From: Acidobacteriaceae bacterium
GTDB lineage: Bacteria > Acidobacteriota > Terriglobia > Terriglobales > Acidobacteriaceae
Direction: 5' to 3'
NCBI GenBank assembly: GCA_003167305.1
Contig: PMTP01000105.1
Span: 11,226 to 16,430, forward strand
Length of the DNA stretch: 5,205 nucleotides
Part shown: piece by piece, positions 1 through 5,205 of the stretch
Layout: every line of letters starts with the position of its first letter
How positions within the stretch are numbered: position 1 is the stretch's first letter
Made by a program: the position numbers and the translations under genes
Notes under the pieces: generated by a model
The model's database searches: none
Seen by the model: the letters and a program-made list of their open reading frames with translations, nothing else
What the model was told of the DNA's origin: nothing

Positions 1-11
1 CGCAGTCTCGA

Positions 12-27
12 ACGAAGATATCTTTGT
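12..27. repeat. Short near-palindrome around AAGATATCTT
   Basis: The ten bases 15-24 are a perfect palindrome, extended to 16 bases if one G-T pair is allowed. It lies past the probable terminator, in the gap at the window edge, where an operator or promoter of the next gene could be. The rest of bases 1-43 shows no gene I can support. Chance is a fair explanation. Confidence 0.2.
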
Positions 28-43
28 GGATAGAAGAACTGTC

Positions 44-75
44 TGCGAGGAAGCCGCTCTCACGGCTTCCTCGCA
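44..75 (-). terminator. Perfect 13-bp hairpin after the TonB-domain gene; probable terminator
   Basis: TGCGAGGAAGCCG (44-56) is exactly complementary to CGGCTTCCTCGCA (63-75), with a 6-base loop at 57-62. It lies 10 bases after the TAA stop of the TonB-domain gene. In minus-strand transcripts the stem is followed by GACAGTTCTTCT, which is moderately U-rich but not a clean U-tract, so termination may be moderate or the hairpin may also serve a convergent transcript. The stem is too long and perfect to be chance. Confidence 0.65.
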
Positions 76-85
76 AGAACAGGGA

Positions 86-1276
86 TTAATGCTTTGGCGC
101 GGCAGCAGCCGGCTTGGCCTTCGGAGTGTTGTAGGAAGGGACAAACGGCTTGTCCAGGTTGTAATGCACCGTGAAGCCTACCTCGACCGGCTGGCCGTCC
201 ACAAGGTACGGCTTGTATTTCCAGTGGTTGATTGCGAGTTCCGCGGCATCTTTCACTGGCTGGTCCGGCGAAATAATCCCCTTCGTATCCACCTTCACGC
301 TGCCGTCCTTTTTGATCACGATGGGAACCTTGATCATGCCGCTATAGTACAAGCTGCCTGCGCCAAATTGACCCCCATTCCTGGTCGGAGGCGGGAATCC
401 CTCTTCATGGATAGATTCCGGTTGAGGCATTCCCGGCTCAATCCGGTACGGCTCTGAGACAGTGCCTTTGCCGGGCTTCAACTGCGCGGCATCGGCGCCC
501 GTCCACTCCTCCAGCAAGCTCACCTTCATCTCCGCAACCTGCGCGCCCTTGACAAGAACCTTCACATCCCGGGCAACAGAACGATTCTGAAAGGGCTGAA
601 CGTCGTCATACTTCACAACGGTAGCGGAGGCCGAAACCGCCCGCAGATGCAGATCATTGTCGAAACACGCTGTCGGAAGCAGATAATCCTGGTTGGTCTG
701 GTCGACATCGTAATCGGAAGGATTGGCCACCAGTACGCATTTCAGCACCACCCCATCCTGGGTGGCGCTTTTGATCGTCATCTCATAGTCGGGCTTAATG
801 TTGCCCGCCAGATAAAGCGGGTCGATGACCGGACGCGCCGTGTTGGGGCTAAGGTTTGATGGATCAAAGCCGCCGTCGTCGGGCTTGGTGCGATACTGTT
901 CAAAGCGTGAGACGCTCCACTCCGAGCCGTAGTACCGCCGATCCTTGCCTATATAGACGCGCTTCCACTGGTATGGCCCCATCGACCACACCTCCAGCGA
1001 TGCGCTATCCGGCTTCGACTTACCCGGCTGCGTAAACTGAAGGTCAACCTTCATGTGCCAGGGCTTGAGACCCTCGGTTTTCAGGCCGCTCGTCTTGATC
1101 CCTGTATTGAGGATTCGATGAGCCAATGTGTTTAGATCCGCCGTAGCATCGGGACTGTGCGTTGCAGCAGCGGACGGCGCGGACGGTGCCTGCGCGGAAA
1201 CGGCAAGCGTAAAGCCCGCCAAAATTGAAAACAACGCCAGGAAACAGCGCCGTCTGCTTGAAAAAAATGAATGCAT
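86..1276 (-). CDS. Exported protein with TonB C-terminal domain (396 aa)
   Basis: The N-terminus is a good Sec signal peptide: SSRRR, hydrophobic core FLALFSILAGFTLAV, then SAQA with cleavage likely after residue 28 or 30. Residues about 70-260 form an uncharacterised beta-rich region (PWHMKVDLQF, SLEVWSMGPYQWKRVYIG, RYYGSEWSVSRF) with two cysteines (180 and 204) that could pair in the periplasm; its rhythm recalls LolA-like domains, which is a guess. Residues 314-378 match the TonB C-terminal fold: IKVPIVIKKDGSVK, then a helix AAELAINHWKYKPY, then DGQPVEVGFTVHYNL. The tail is Ala/Pro/Lys-rich. Unlike classical TonB there is no retained membrane anchor and no long Pro-rich spacer, so it may not transduce energy from ExbB/ExbD. 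The ATG at 1276 is chosen because GAGGAG stands 8 bases upstream; a GTG at 1306 would lie upstream of that site. It follows the LptC gene after 118 bases and ends just before a strong hairpin. Confidence 0.88.
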   Translation of the reverse strand: MHSFFSSRRRCFLALFSILAGFTLAVSAQAPSAPSAAATHSPDATADLNTLAHRILNTGIKTSGLKTEGLKPWHMKVDLQFTQPGKSKPDSASLEVWSMGPYQWKRVYIGKDRRYYGSEWSVSRFEQYRTKPDDGGFDPSNLSPNTARPVIDPLYLAGNIKPDYEMTIKSATQDGVVLKCVLVANPSDYDVDQTNQDYLLPTACFDNDLHLRAVSASATVVKYDDVQPFQNRSVARDVKVLVKGAQVAEMKVSLLEEWTGADAAQLKPGKGTVSEPYRIEPGMPQPESIHEEGFPPPTRNGGQFGAGSLYYSGMIKVPIVIKKDGSVKVDTKGIISPDQPVKDAAELAINHWKYKPYLVDGQPVEVGFTVHYNLDKPFVPSYNTPKAKPAAAAPKH

Positions 1277-1284
1277 TTCGATCA

Positions 1285-1290
1285 CTCCTC
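1285..1290 (-). promoter_or_regulatory. Strong Shine-Dalgarno site of the TonB-domain gene
   Basis: Reads GAGGAG within AGAGGAGTGA on the minus strand, 8 bases before the ATG at 1276. It decides the start in favour of this ATG over the in-frame GTG at 1306, which would place the site inside the coding region. Confidence 0.8.
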
Positions 1291-1291
1291 T

Positions 1292-1306
1292 GTGCAGCTT
1301 TTGCAC
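1292..1306 (-). other. Small hairpin just before the ribosome binding site of the TonB-domain gene
   Basis: GTGCA (1306-1302) and TGCAC (1296-1292) can form a 5-bp stem with a 5-base loop, ending one base before the GAGGAG site. It would sit in the mRNA leader if the promoter above is right. It could modestly affect ribosome access, or be chance. Confidence 0.25.
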
Positions 1307-1317
1307 GTGCGTTGAAC

Positions 1318-1345
1318 ATTAGAATCTCTCGACCGGCGTAGTCAT
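1318..1345 (-). promoter_or_regulatory. Candidate sigma-70-type promoter of the TonB-domain gene
   Basis: On the minus strand ATGACT (1345-1340, 4 of 6 matches to TTGACA) is followed after 16 bases by TCTAAT (1323-1318, 5 of 6 matches to TATAAT). Transcription would start near 1311, giving a leader of about 35 bases that contains the ribosome binding site. Found by eye; such matches arise by chance, but position and spacing are sensible. Confidence 0.4.
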
Positions 1346-1363
1346 TACCCCGCCTGTCGATTC

Positions 1364-1395
1364 AGGGCCCATCTCTTCAAGAAAAGATGGCCCCT
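1364..1395 (-). terminator. Hairpin at the stop codon of the LptC fusion gene; possible terminator
   Basis: An inverted repeat pairs 1364-1374 with 1385-1395: ten of eleven positions pair (one C-C mismatch) around a 10-base loop. On the minus-strand transcript it begins at the last base of the TGA stop. No U-run follows (the next bases are TGAATCGACAGG), so it is a poor intrinsic terminator; it may partly attenuate or protect the 3' end of the upstream message. The pairing itself is clear, the function inferred. Confidence 0.45.
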
Positions 1396-3887
1396 CACTT
1401 CGGCGCTGTCGTTTCAGTAACCGTTTTCTTACCGCCACCCTCGACACTGACGCTATCATCGCGGCCATGGAAGATCAAAGCCTCGCCGGCCACAGTACCC
1501 CGCGCCGGATCGGTCATCCTGGGCGGCGTGGACGCGGTTCCGGTCAGGACGTATTCATTCGTCGCGCCGGTGTAGACCAACTGCTCGCCAGTTCCACGCC
1601 TGCCTTGAGAGATCAACACCACCTGGCCGCGGGCTGTCATATGGTCCACCTGCGCCTGTCCGCCGTCCTTACTCGCAGTTTTGGCCGCCGGTCGCAACAC
1701 GACCTCTATTTCATCAGACGACGAGGTTGCTGTTCCGGTTTCAGCCGCCACTTTGCCCAGAACGCCCGCGCGCATCACCGCCTTGCGCTCGGCGTCGGAG
1801 TACTTCAGATCGCCCCCGCGCACCCTGATCACGGAAGGCTGATTGGCCTTGCCTGCGTCTTTGCCCGGCGCCGAGCCGGAAACGGATTCAGCCGCGCTCA
1901 GCAGCACAGCCCGCACCGGCTCAGCCGCATCCATTGTACGCGCTACCAGCGTCTGTCGCGACCGGTCCAGCACTATCACCGGCGCGGCCACGGAGTTGGC
2001 CTGCTGCCAGAGCCGTGCCTGGCCGCGGAAGGTGGCCTCATTGGTCGCCTGATGCAACTGCGCCTCGGCGGAGACGATATGCGCCGGTCCTTGCCCGCCC
2101 AGAGCCACGCCGCCCGCGGGCGTTCCCGGCTCTCCGTTGCTTGCTGTGCTTACGTTGATCCAGCTCGCCTTTACATTGCCGTGCGCAAAAGCATCGCCCG
2201 AGGCGCGCGAAACGTCCACCTTGTCCGCGGTTAGCTGCATTGCACCGTCTTCAACGCGCGGATTCACGGTCAGATGCAGCCACTCGCCCACTCCCGCATA
2301 GTCGGCGCGGCCTGAGGTAGCCCGTAGCGTGGCCGGCGGAGGCGTTCCCGGCTTGCCCGCAGGTGTTTGCGTCAGCACCACATGGCCCTCGACTGTAGCC
2401 GATTGAATCTGCGCCTCGCCGCCCTGCCCGGACTTTGCGCCTGACTTTGCCGGAGCCGCGAAATGTGCTTCTAGCCTGTCTCCTGCCGTCGTCTGCCGTG
2501 CTCCCGTCGCGGCGGTCTCCTCGATGCTCGCATGGCCTATGCCGTACATCGCGGTCAGCACGGAAGCCGGACCAAACGCGCCCGTCACCTCATCGGCTGA
2601 AAGCCGGAAGGGCGCAGCCGCTGCATTGCCGCGCTGGCTCTCGCCCGTAATCACCACGCCGTCCGTTCCGTGGACCGTAGCAGGCTCAAGCTGTCCATGG
2701 CCGGAATCGCGAAACTCAATGTCCGCCATGGGCGAACGCCAGTGGCGGCTCATCCGCTGCGGTTGGCCGGCCTGCTCAGTATGCTCCTCGCTGTCCATGG
2801 CCACGTTCAACTCCAGATGCGCGCGGCGCAATTTACCCTGCGCGGTGAATTCCAGCTCCGCCTGCGGCGCGGAACCGCGCAACTGCCGATGCCAGTCGCC
2901 GTTTTCAGAATCACTCGTCGAGTCCATCGTCACTCCGCCCTCCAGGCGACCGTGGCGAGGCTGGTTGTGCTCATCAAAATCCATCTGCCCGGTGGGCGCC
3001 GTCAGATGGCCGCCGGTCGCGGTGGTCAACGTAAAGCCATTCATCGCGTCCAACCTGACTGCCGATCCATCCTCGCGGAAGAGGATCTTCGCATCGCCGG
3101 CCGTCGCTTCCCCACCCTGATAGTCAGCCGTGGCCGCTCTCATGCGGCAGAGTTGGCTTCCGCGCTCGAACTCCGCGTGCTGCGCGTGAATCTGAACCGT
3201 CTCCGCGCCGCGCTGCGTGGTCAACTCCACCGCCCGGTCCAGCACCAACAGGCCATTCTGCGAGTCGTACAAAGCGCCCATCGAGCTGCCCGCCCCCTGC
3301 ACCATGGAAAAATCCACGTGCTGGCTGGTCGTCGCAATTCCGCTCTTCTGGTGGAAGGTGAGCGTCAGCCCGCTGGTCTTCACGTGGATCTCGCCGCGCG
3401 CGGCAGCCTCGGCCATCGAGGCCGCTGGAGCGCTCTTCGGCTTGTCCTTCACCGCCTGCCCAGGAGTCGCCTTGGGCGCAATGGCCGGGGCCACGCCGGG
3501 GCGCATCAGCGTAATCTCCACCTGTCCGGCGGCGATGGCCGTACCCGCTTTCTTGTCGTACTCGAACTCGCCGCCTTCGATGCGGTCCACGGGGGTTCCG
3601 TCGGCCCCATAGAAGTCGATCTTCACATCTTGCAATACAGCGTTGCCCTGCTTGAGCTGCACCACCTTCGACGCGTGAATCTTGAAGAGCGTGCGTCCGC
3701 CGTGGGCCTGCGTATAGGTGACGCCTCCGGAATCCGACTGAATTTCAACCCCCAGCCTCTGGGGCAGATCGCGGCGATTGAAAGGATTCTTCCACTTGCC
3801 CACCGCCAGAAAGACCACCAGCGTCGCCACCAGCAGAACTCCCGCCCCCAGCACCAGCGTCCGCAATCGCTCAATGGTCAGTCGCAC
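1395..3887 (-). CDS. lptC: LptC-OstA/LptA-like fusion: lipopolysaccharide export protein, inner-membrane anchored (830 aa)
   Basis: Probable periplasmic bridge component of lipopolysaccharide transport. After a short cytoplasmic N-terminus comes one membrane helix (about residues 10-30), then an LptC-like domain (about 45-128) with LGVEIQSDSGGVTYTQ, GGRTLFKIHASK and FEYDKKAGTAIAAGQVEI. A Pro/Ala/Lys linker (131-166) leads into a long beta-rich region of OstA-like blocks: GEIHVKTSGLTLTF near 165, ATVEGHVVLTQ near 497, ATFRGQARLWQ near 618, and a clear LptA-type end (about 745-818) with MTARGQVVLISQGRRGTGEQLVY and a final GEALIFHGRDDSVSVEGG. E. coli LptC and LptA are each under 200 residues, so this is far longer than both combined. 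I chose the GTG at 3887: it lies 2 bases after the upstream stop with a G-run 10 bases before it, and gives a short N-terminus before the helix. A GTG at 3953 would add 22 residues and overlap the upstream gene. Whether it replaces both LptC and LptA is inferred. Confidence 0.9.
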   Translation of the reverse strand: MRLTIERLRTLVLGAGVLLVATLVVFLAVGKWKNPFNRRDLPQRLGVEIQSDSGGVTYTQAHGGRTLFKIHASKVVQLKQGNAVLQDVKIDFYGADGTPVDRIEGGEFEYDKKAGTAIAAGQVEITLMRPGVAPAIAPKATPGQAVKDKPKSAPAASMAEAAARGEIHVKTSGLTLTFHQKSGIATTSQHVDFSMVQGAGSSMGALYDSQNGLLVLDRAVELTTQRGAETVQIHAQHAEFERGSQLCRMRAATADYQGGEATAGDAKILFREDGSAVRLDAMNGFTLTTATGGHLTAPTGQMDFDEHNQPRHGRLEGGVTMDSTSDSENGDWHRQLRGSAPQAELEFTAQGKLRRAHLELNVAMDSEEHTEQAGQPQRMSRHWRSPMADIEFRDSGHGQLEPATVHGTDGVVITGESQRGNAAAAPFRLSADEVTGAFGPASVLTAMYGIGHASIEETAATGARQTTAGDRLEAHFAAPAKSGAKSGQGGEAQIQSATVEGHVVLTQTPAGKPGTPPPATLRATSGRADYAGVGEWLHLTVNPRVEDGAMQLTADKVDVSRASGDAFAHGNVKASWINVSTASNGEPGTPAGGVALGGQGPAHIVSAEAQLHQATNEATFRGQARLWQQANSVAAPVIVLDRSRQTLVARTMDAAEPVRAVLLSAAESVSGSAPGKDAGKANQPSVIRVRGGDLKYSDAERKAVMRAGVLGKVAAETGTATSSSDEIEVVLRPAAKTASKDGGQAQVDHMTARGQVVLISQGRRGTGEQLVYTGATNEYVLTGTASTPPRMTDPARGTVAGEALIFHGRDDSVSVEGGGKKTVTETTAPK

Positions 3888-3889
3888 GG

Positions 3890-4528
3890 TCAGTTCGCCC
3901 CCCGTAACCGTGCCGCCAGCCGCTGCGCAAGGCTCTCGCCCAGCTCGCTCCACAACAGGCGCGCCGTCGCTCCCGAAGCCTTCTCGACGGCCGCGGTCAA
4001 CTCCACCAGTTGGCGCACATTCTCTTCCACGTGCCGCGCTGCAACCGAGTCCAGCTCCAAATCTTCTTCCAGGAAGGGCGCATCCGAGCCGAAGTCCACG
4101 CGGATGTGACCATCGGCCTCGTAGGCTCCCTCGTCAAAGAGCGGCCCAAAGCCCACAACCCGCACCAGCCGCGGCTCCCGCGCCCAGCGCGCGTCGAGGC
4201 TGGCGTCCGTCTCCAGCTCCCAAAGGCTCCAGCCAATCTGAAACTCATAGGCGAAGTCGTCGTGGAGCATTTCCAGCGCCTCTTCGACGGCAAAGCCCGG
4301 CTCCGCGCCCAATTTGCCGGTTCCCTCGCTACCCGCTCCGATTCTCCGGCCATAGACCTGCTGAAAGACCGGCGGCTCATTCCAATTGATCGGCCACACT
4401 GTCGCCGAATAGACCCGCGCCTCGCCGCCATACGCGGCAAAGGCGCTCAGCACAGCCGTCAGCTTGCCGGGAAGCTCGGCAAGGCGCAGATTGGGGTACC
4501 ACAGACTCAGATAAAGCGTGTCGGCCAT
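3890..4528 (-). CDS. Conserved-looking hypothetical protein between kdsD and lptC (212 aa)
   Basis: I do not recognise a characterised family. The protein starts MADTLYLSLW, has no signal peptide, no membrane segment and no cysteine, and is rich in acidic and aromatic residues, so it should be cytosolic. Its first half (residues 1-130) alternates hydrophobic and charged residues like a mixed alpha/beta fold, with the Trp-rich stretch WPINWNEPPVF near residues 45-55 and a second aromatic cluster FQIGWSLWELE near 96-106. The last 60 residues look helical and end in an arginine-rich tail. Coding is supported by its fit between kdsD (51 bases upstream) and lptC (start 2 bases downstream), with a sound frame throughout. 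An in-frame TGA upstream rules out extension beyond the ATG at 4528. There is almost no Shine-Dalgarno sequence before that ATG. The place is where kdsC sits in many Proteobacteria, but none of the DxD-type HAD motifs of KdsC are present. A role in lipopolysaccharide assembly is only inferred from position. Confidence 0.85.
   Translation of the reverse strand: MADTLYLSLWYPNLRLAELPGKLTAVLSAFAAYGGEARVYSATVWPINWNEPPVFQQVYGRRIGAGSEGTGKLGAEPGFAVEEALEMLHDDFAYEFQIGWSLWELETDASLDARWAREPRLVRVVGFGPLFDEGAYEADGHIRVDFGSDAPFLEEDLELDSVAARHVEENVRQLVELTAAVEKASGATARLLWSELGESLAQRLAARLRGAN
3898..3903 (-). promoter_or_regulatory. G-run ribosome binding site deciding the GTG start of the LptC fusion
   Basis: Six consecutive G on the minus strand lie inside the last codons of the upstream gene, 10 bases before the GTG at 3887. 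The upstream TGA (3892-3890) is separated from that GTG by only two bases, the classic layout for translational coupling by a terminating ribosome. The G-run is not a perfect Shine-Dalgarno sequence, so coupling may matter more than the site itself. Confidence 0.45.
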
Positions 4529-4536
4529 CTCTGTTG

Positions 4537-4562
4537 ATTGTAGACGCGCGGTAGGCCTTCAA
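4537..4562 (-). promoter_or_regulatory. Candidate promoter directly before the hypothetical gene, possibly giving a leaderless mRNA
   Basis: In the kdsD-hypothetical gap the minus strand carries TACAAT (4542-4537, 5 of 6 to TATAAT) only 8 bases before the ATG at 4528, with TTGAAG (4562-4557) 14 bases upstream of it. Initiation about 7 bases after the hexamer would put the first transcribed base at or next to the ATG, which fits the missing Shine-Dalgarno site. The 14-base spacer is short for sigma-70, so the -10 element is the better part of the evidence. Confidence 0.35.
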
Positions 4563-4579
4563 TTCCCTGTTCACTGCTT

Positions 4580-5205
4580 CTAGATCAGCTCCACGCCCCA
4601 CAGATCGTGCAGATGCAGCACACCTTCGACGGTTCCCGCAGCGTCCACCACCACCAGCGAGGTAATCTTCCGCTCTTCCAGGATCGCCAGCGCCGTGGCG
4701 GCCAGCTCCTCGGCGGCGATGGTGCGGGGATGGGCGTTCATCGCTTCGCCGGCCGTGCGGCTGAGCGCCGCGCCGCCCTCGCGCTCCAGTAGCCGCCGCA
4801 GATCGCCGTCGCTGATGACGCCGCGCAGACTGCCCTCATCCTGCACGGTAGTCAAGCCCAGTTTCTTCGACGACATCTCGTAGATCACGTCGGTCATCGG
4901 CGTCGTAGGGCTGACTACCGGCACAGCATCGCCCGCGTGCATCAGGTCGCGCACCTTGGCCAGCCGCTTGCCCAGCTTGCCGCCGGGATGCAGCTCGGCA
5001 AAATCCTCCGCGCGGAAGCCCTTGCGCAGGCTCACCGCGATGGCCAGCGCGTCGCCCAGCGCCAGCATGGAAGTGGTCGAGGCAGTCGGAGCCAGATTCA
5101 GCCCGCAGGCCTCGCGCTCCACGCCGCAATCCAGAGCCACATCACTGGCCCGCGCCAGAGTCGAATCCAGACGGCAGCAGAAGCTGATCAGAGAGTCGCC
5201 CTTGC
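4580..5205 (-). CDS. kdsD: Arabinose-5-phosphate isomerase KdsD/KpsF family, C-terminal 207 residues (5' end outside window)
   Basis: Cytoplasmic enzyme interconverting D-ribulose-5-phosphate and D-arabinose-5-phosphate, the entry step to Kdo for lipopolysaccharide. The reading frame stays open to the window edge, so the N-terminal part (about 120 residues by comparison with the roughly 330-residue family) is missing. Visible residues 1-80 are the end of the SIS sugar-isomerase domain, with DSTLARASD, EACGLNLAPT and the HPGGKLGKRL motif. The Glu of EACGL (visible residue 31) and the His of HPGG (residue 72) are 41 residues apart, exactly the spacing of catalytic Glu152 and His193 in E. coli KdsD; the other two catalytic residues lie outside the window. 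Two CBS domains follow (about 84-140 and 150-207), the second ending in the typical GVLHLHDLW. A GTG at 5140 is an internal valine, not the start. The stop is TAG. Paralogues GutQ and KpsF share this architecture, but the lptC neighbour favours KdsD. Confidence 0.93.
   Translation of the reverse strand, partial: KGDSLISFCCRLDSTLARASDVALDCGVEREACGLNLAPTASTTSMLALGDALAIAVSLRKGFRAEDFAELHPGGKLGKRLAKVRDLMHAGDAVPVVSPTTPMTDVIYEMSSKKLGLTTVQDEGSLRGVISDGDLRRLLEREGGAALSRTAGEAMNAHPRTIAAEELAATALAILEERKITSLVVVDAAGTVEGVLHLHDLWGVELI

Noticed and set aside
26..457. Plus-strand frame of 143 codons opposite the TonB domain
   Set aside because: It runs through the terminator hairpin and opposite a convincing TonB C-terminal domain, with no start signal or domain of its own.
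1467..2234. Plus-strand open frame of 255 codons opposite the 3' part of the LptC fusion
   Set aside because: Arg/His-rich composition typical of an antisense shadow, and no domain visible.
2119..2352. Repeated GGCGTTCCCGGC (2119-2130 and 2341-2352) inside the LptC fusion
   Set aside because: It encodes two similar Pro/Gly linker segments (EPGTPAGG and KPGTPPPA); likely low-complexity linker coding rather than a functional DNA repeat.
3888..3953. Upstream GTG start adding 22 residues to the LptC fusion
   Set aside because: It would overlap the preceding gene by about 64 bases and put a low-complexity stretch ahead of the membrane helix; the GTG at 3887 is cleaner.
2670..4109. Long plus-strand open frame (479 codons) antisense to the LptC fusion
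   Set aside because: It is rich in Arg, His and Leu with no recognisable domain, lies wholly opposite well-supported coding sequence, and such frames are expected opposite high-GC genes.
4010..4537. Plus-strand frame opposite the hypothetical gene (175 codons)
   Set aside because: It fully mirrors the 212-residue minus-strand gene, which fits better between its neighbours; no family seen in the antisense product.

Overview
The window is one arm of a high-GC chromosome with every convincing gene on the minus strand, so it reads from base 5205 down to base 1. The gene content points to an outer-membrane (diderm) bacterium: Kdo biosynthesis (kdsD), an inner-membrane-anchored LptC/OstA-type lipopolysaccharide transport protein, and a secreted protein with a TonB C-terminal domain. 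The very long LptC-OstA protein, its sequence style (an LptC head followed by several OstA-like blocks) and the companion TonB-like protein most resemble Acidobacteriota of the class Terriglobia. That assignment is from memory of family style, not from a search.

Layout in transcription order. (1) 5205-4580: the C-terminal two thirds of arabinose-5-phosphate isomerase KdsD (end of the SIS domain plus two CBS domains), cut by the window edge. (2) 4528-3890: a 212-residue soluble protein of unknown function, with a -10-like hexamer placed so close to its ATG that a leaderless mRNA is possible. (3) 3887-1395: an 830-residue LptC-OstA/LptA-like protein starting at a GTG two bases after the previous stop. 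(4) 1394-1277: a 118-base intergenic gap holding a hairpin that begins at the lptC stop codon, a plausible sigma-70-type promoter and a strong ribosome binding site. (5) 1276-86: a 396-residue exported protein with a LolA-like-looking middle region and a TonB C-terminal domain. (6) 75-44: a perfect 13-bp hairpin just after that stop, most likely the transcription terminator.

How the genes fit together: KdsD converts ribulose-5-phosphate to arabinose-5-phosphate, the first committed step to Kdo, and the LptC/OstA protein should help carry finished lipopolysaccharide across the periplasm. Genes 1-3 therefore form a lipopolysaccharide synthesis/export cluster of the kdsD-kdsC-lptC-lptA-lptB type. 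Here the kdsC position is taken by an unknown gene, LptC and OstA modules are on one polypeptide, and lptB does not follow. The TonB-domain gene looks like a separate transcription unit.

The most unusual items are the oversized LptC-OstA fusion, the uncharacterised protein tightly coupled to it, and the exported, apparently unanchored TonB-domain protein. I see no mobile element, CRISPR array, tRNA or rRNA, and no evidence of a wholly new multi-gene system.
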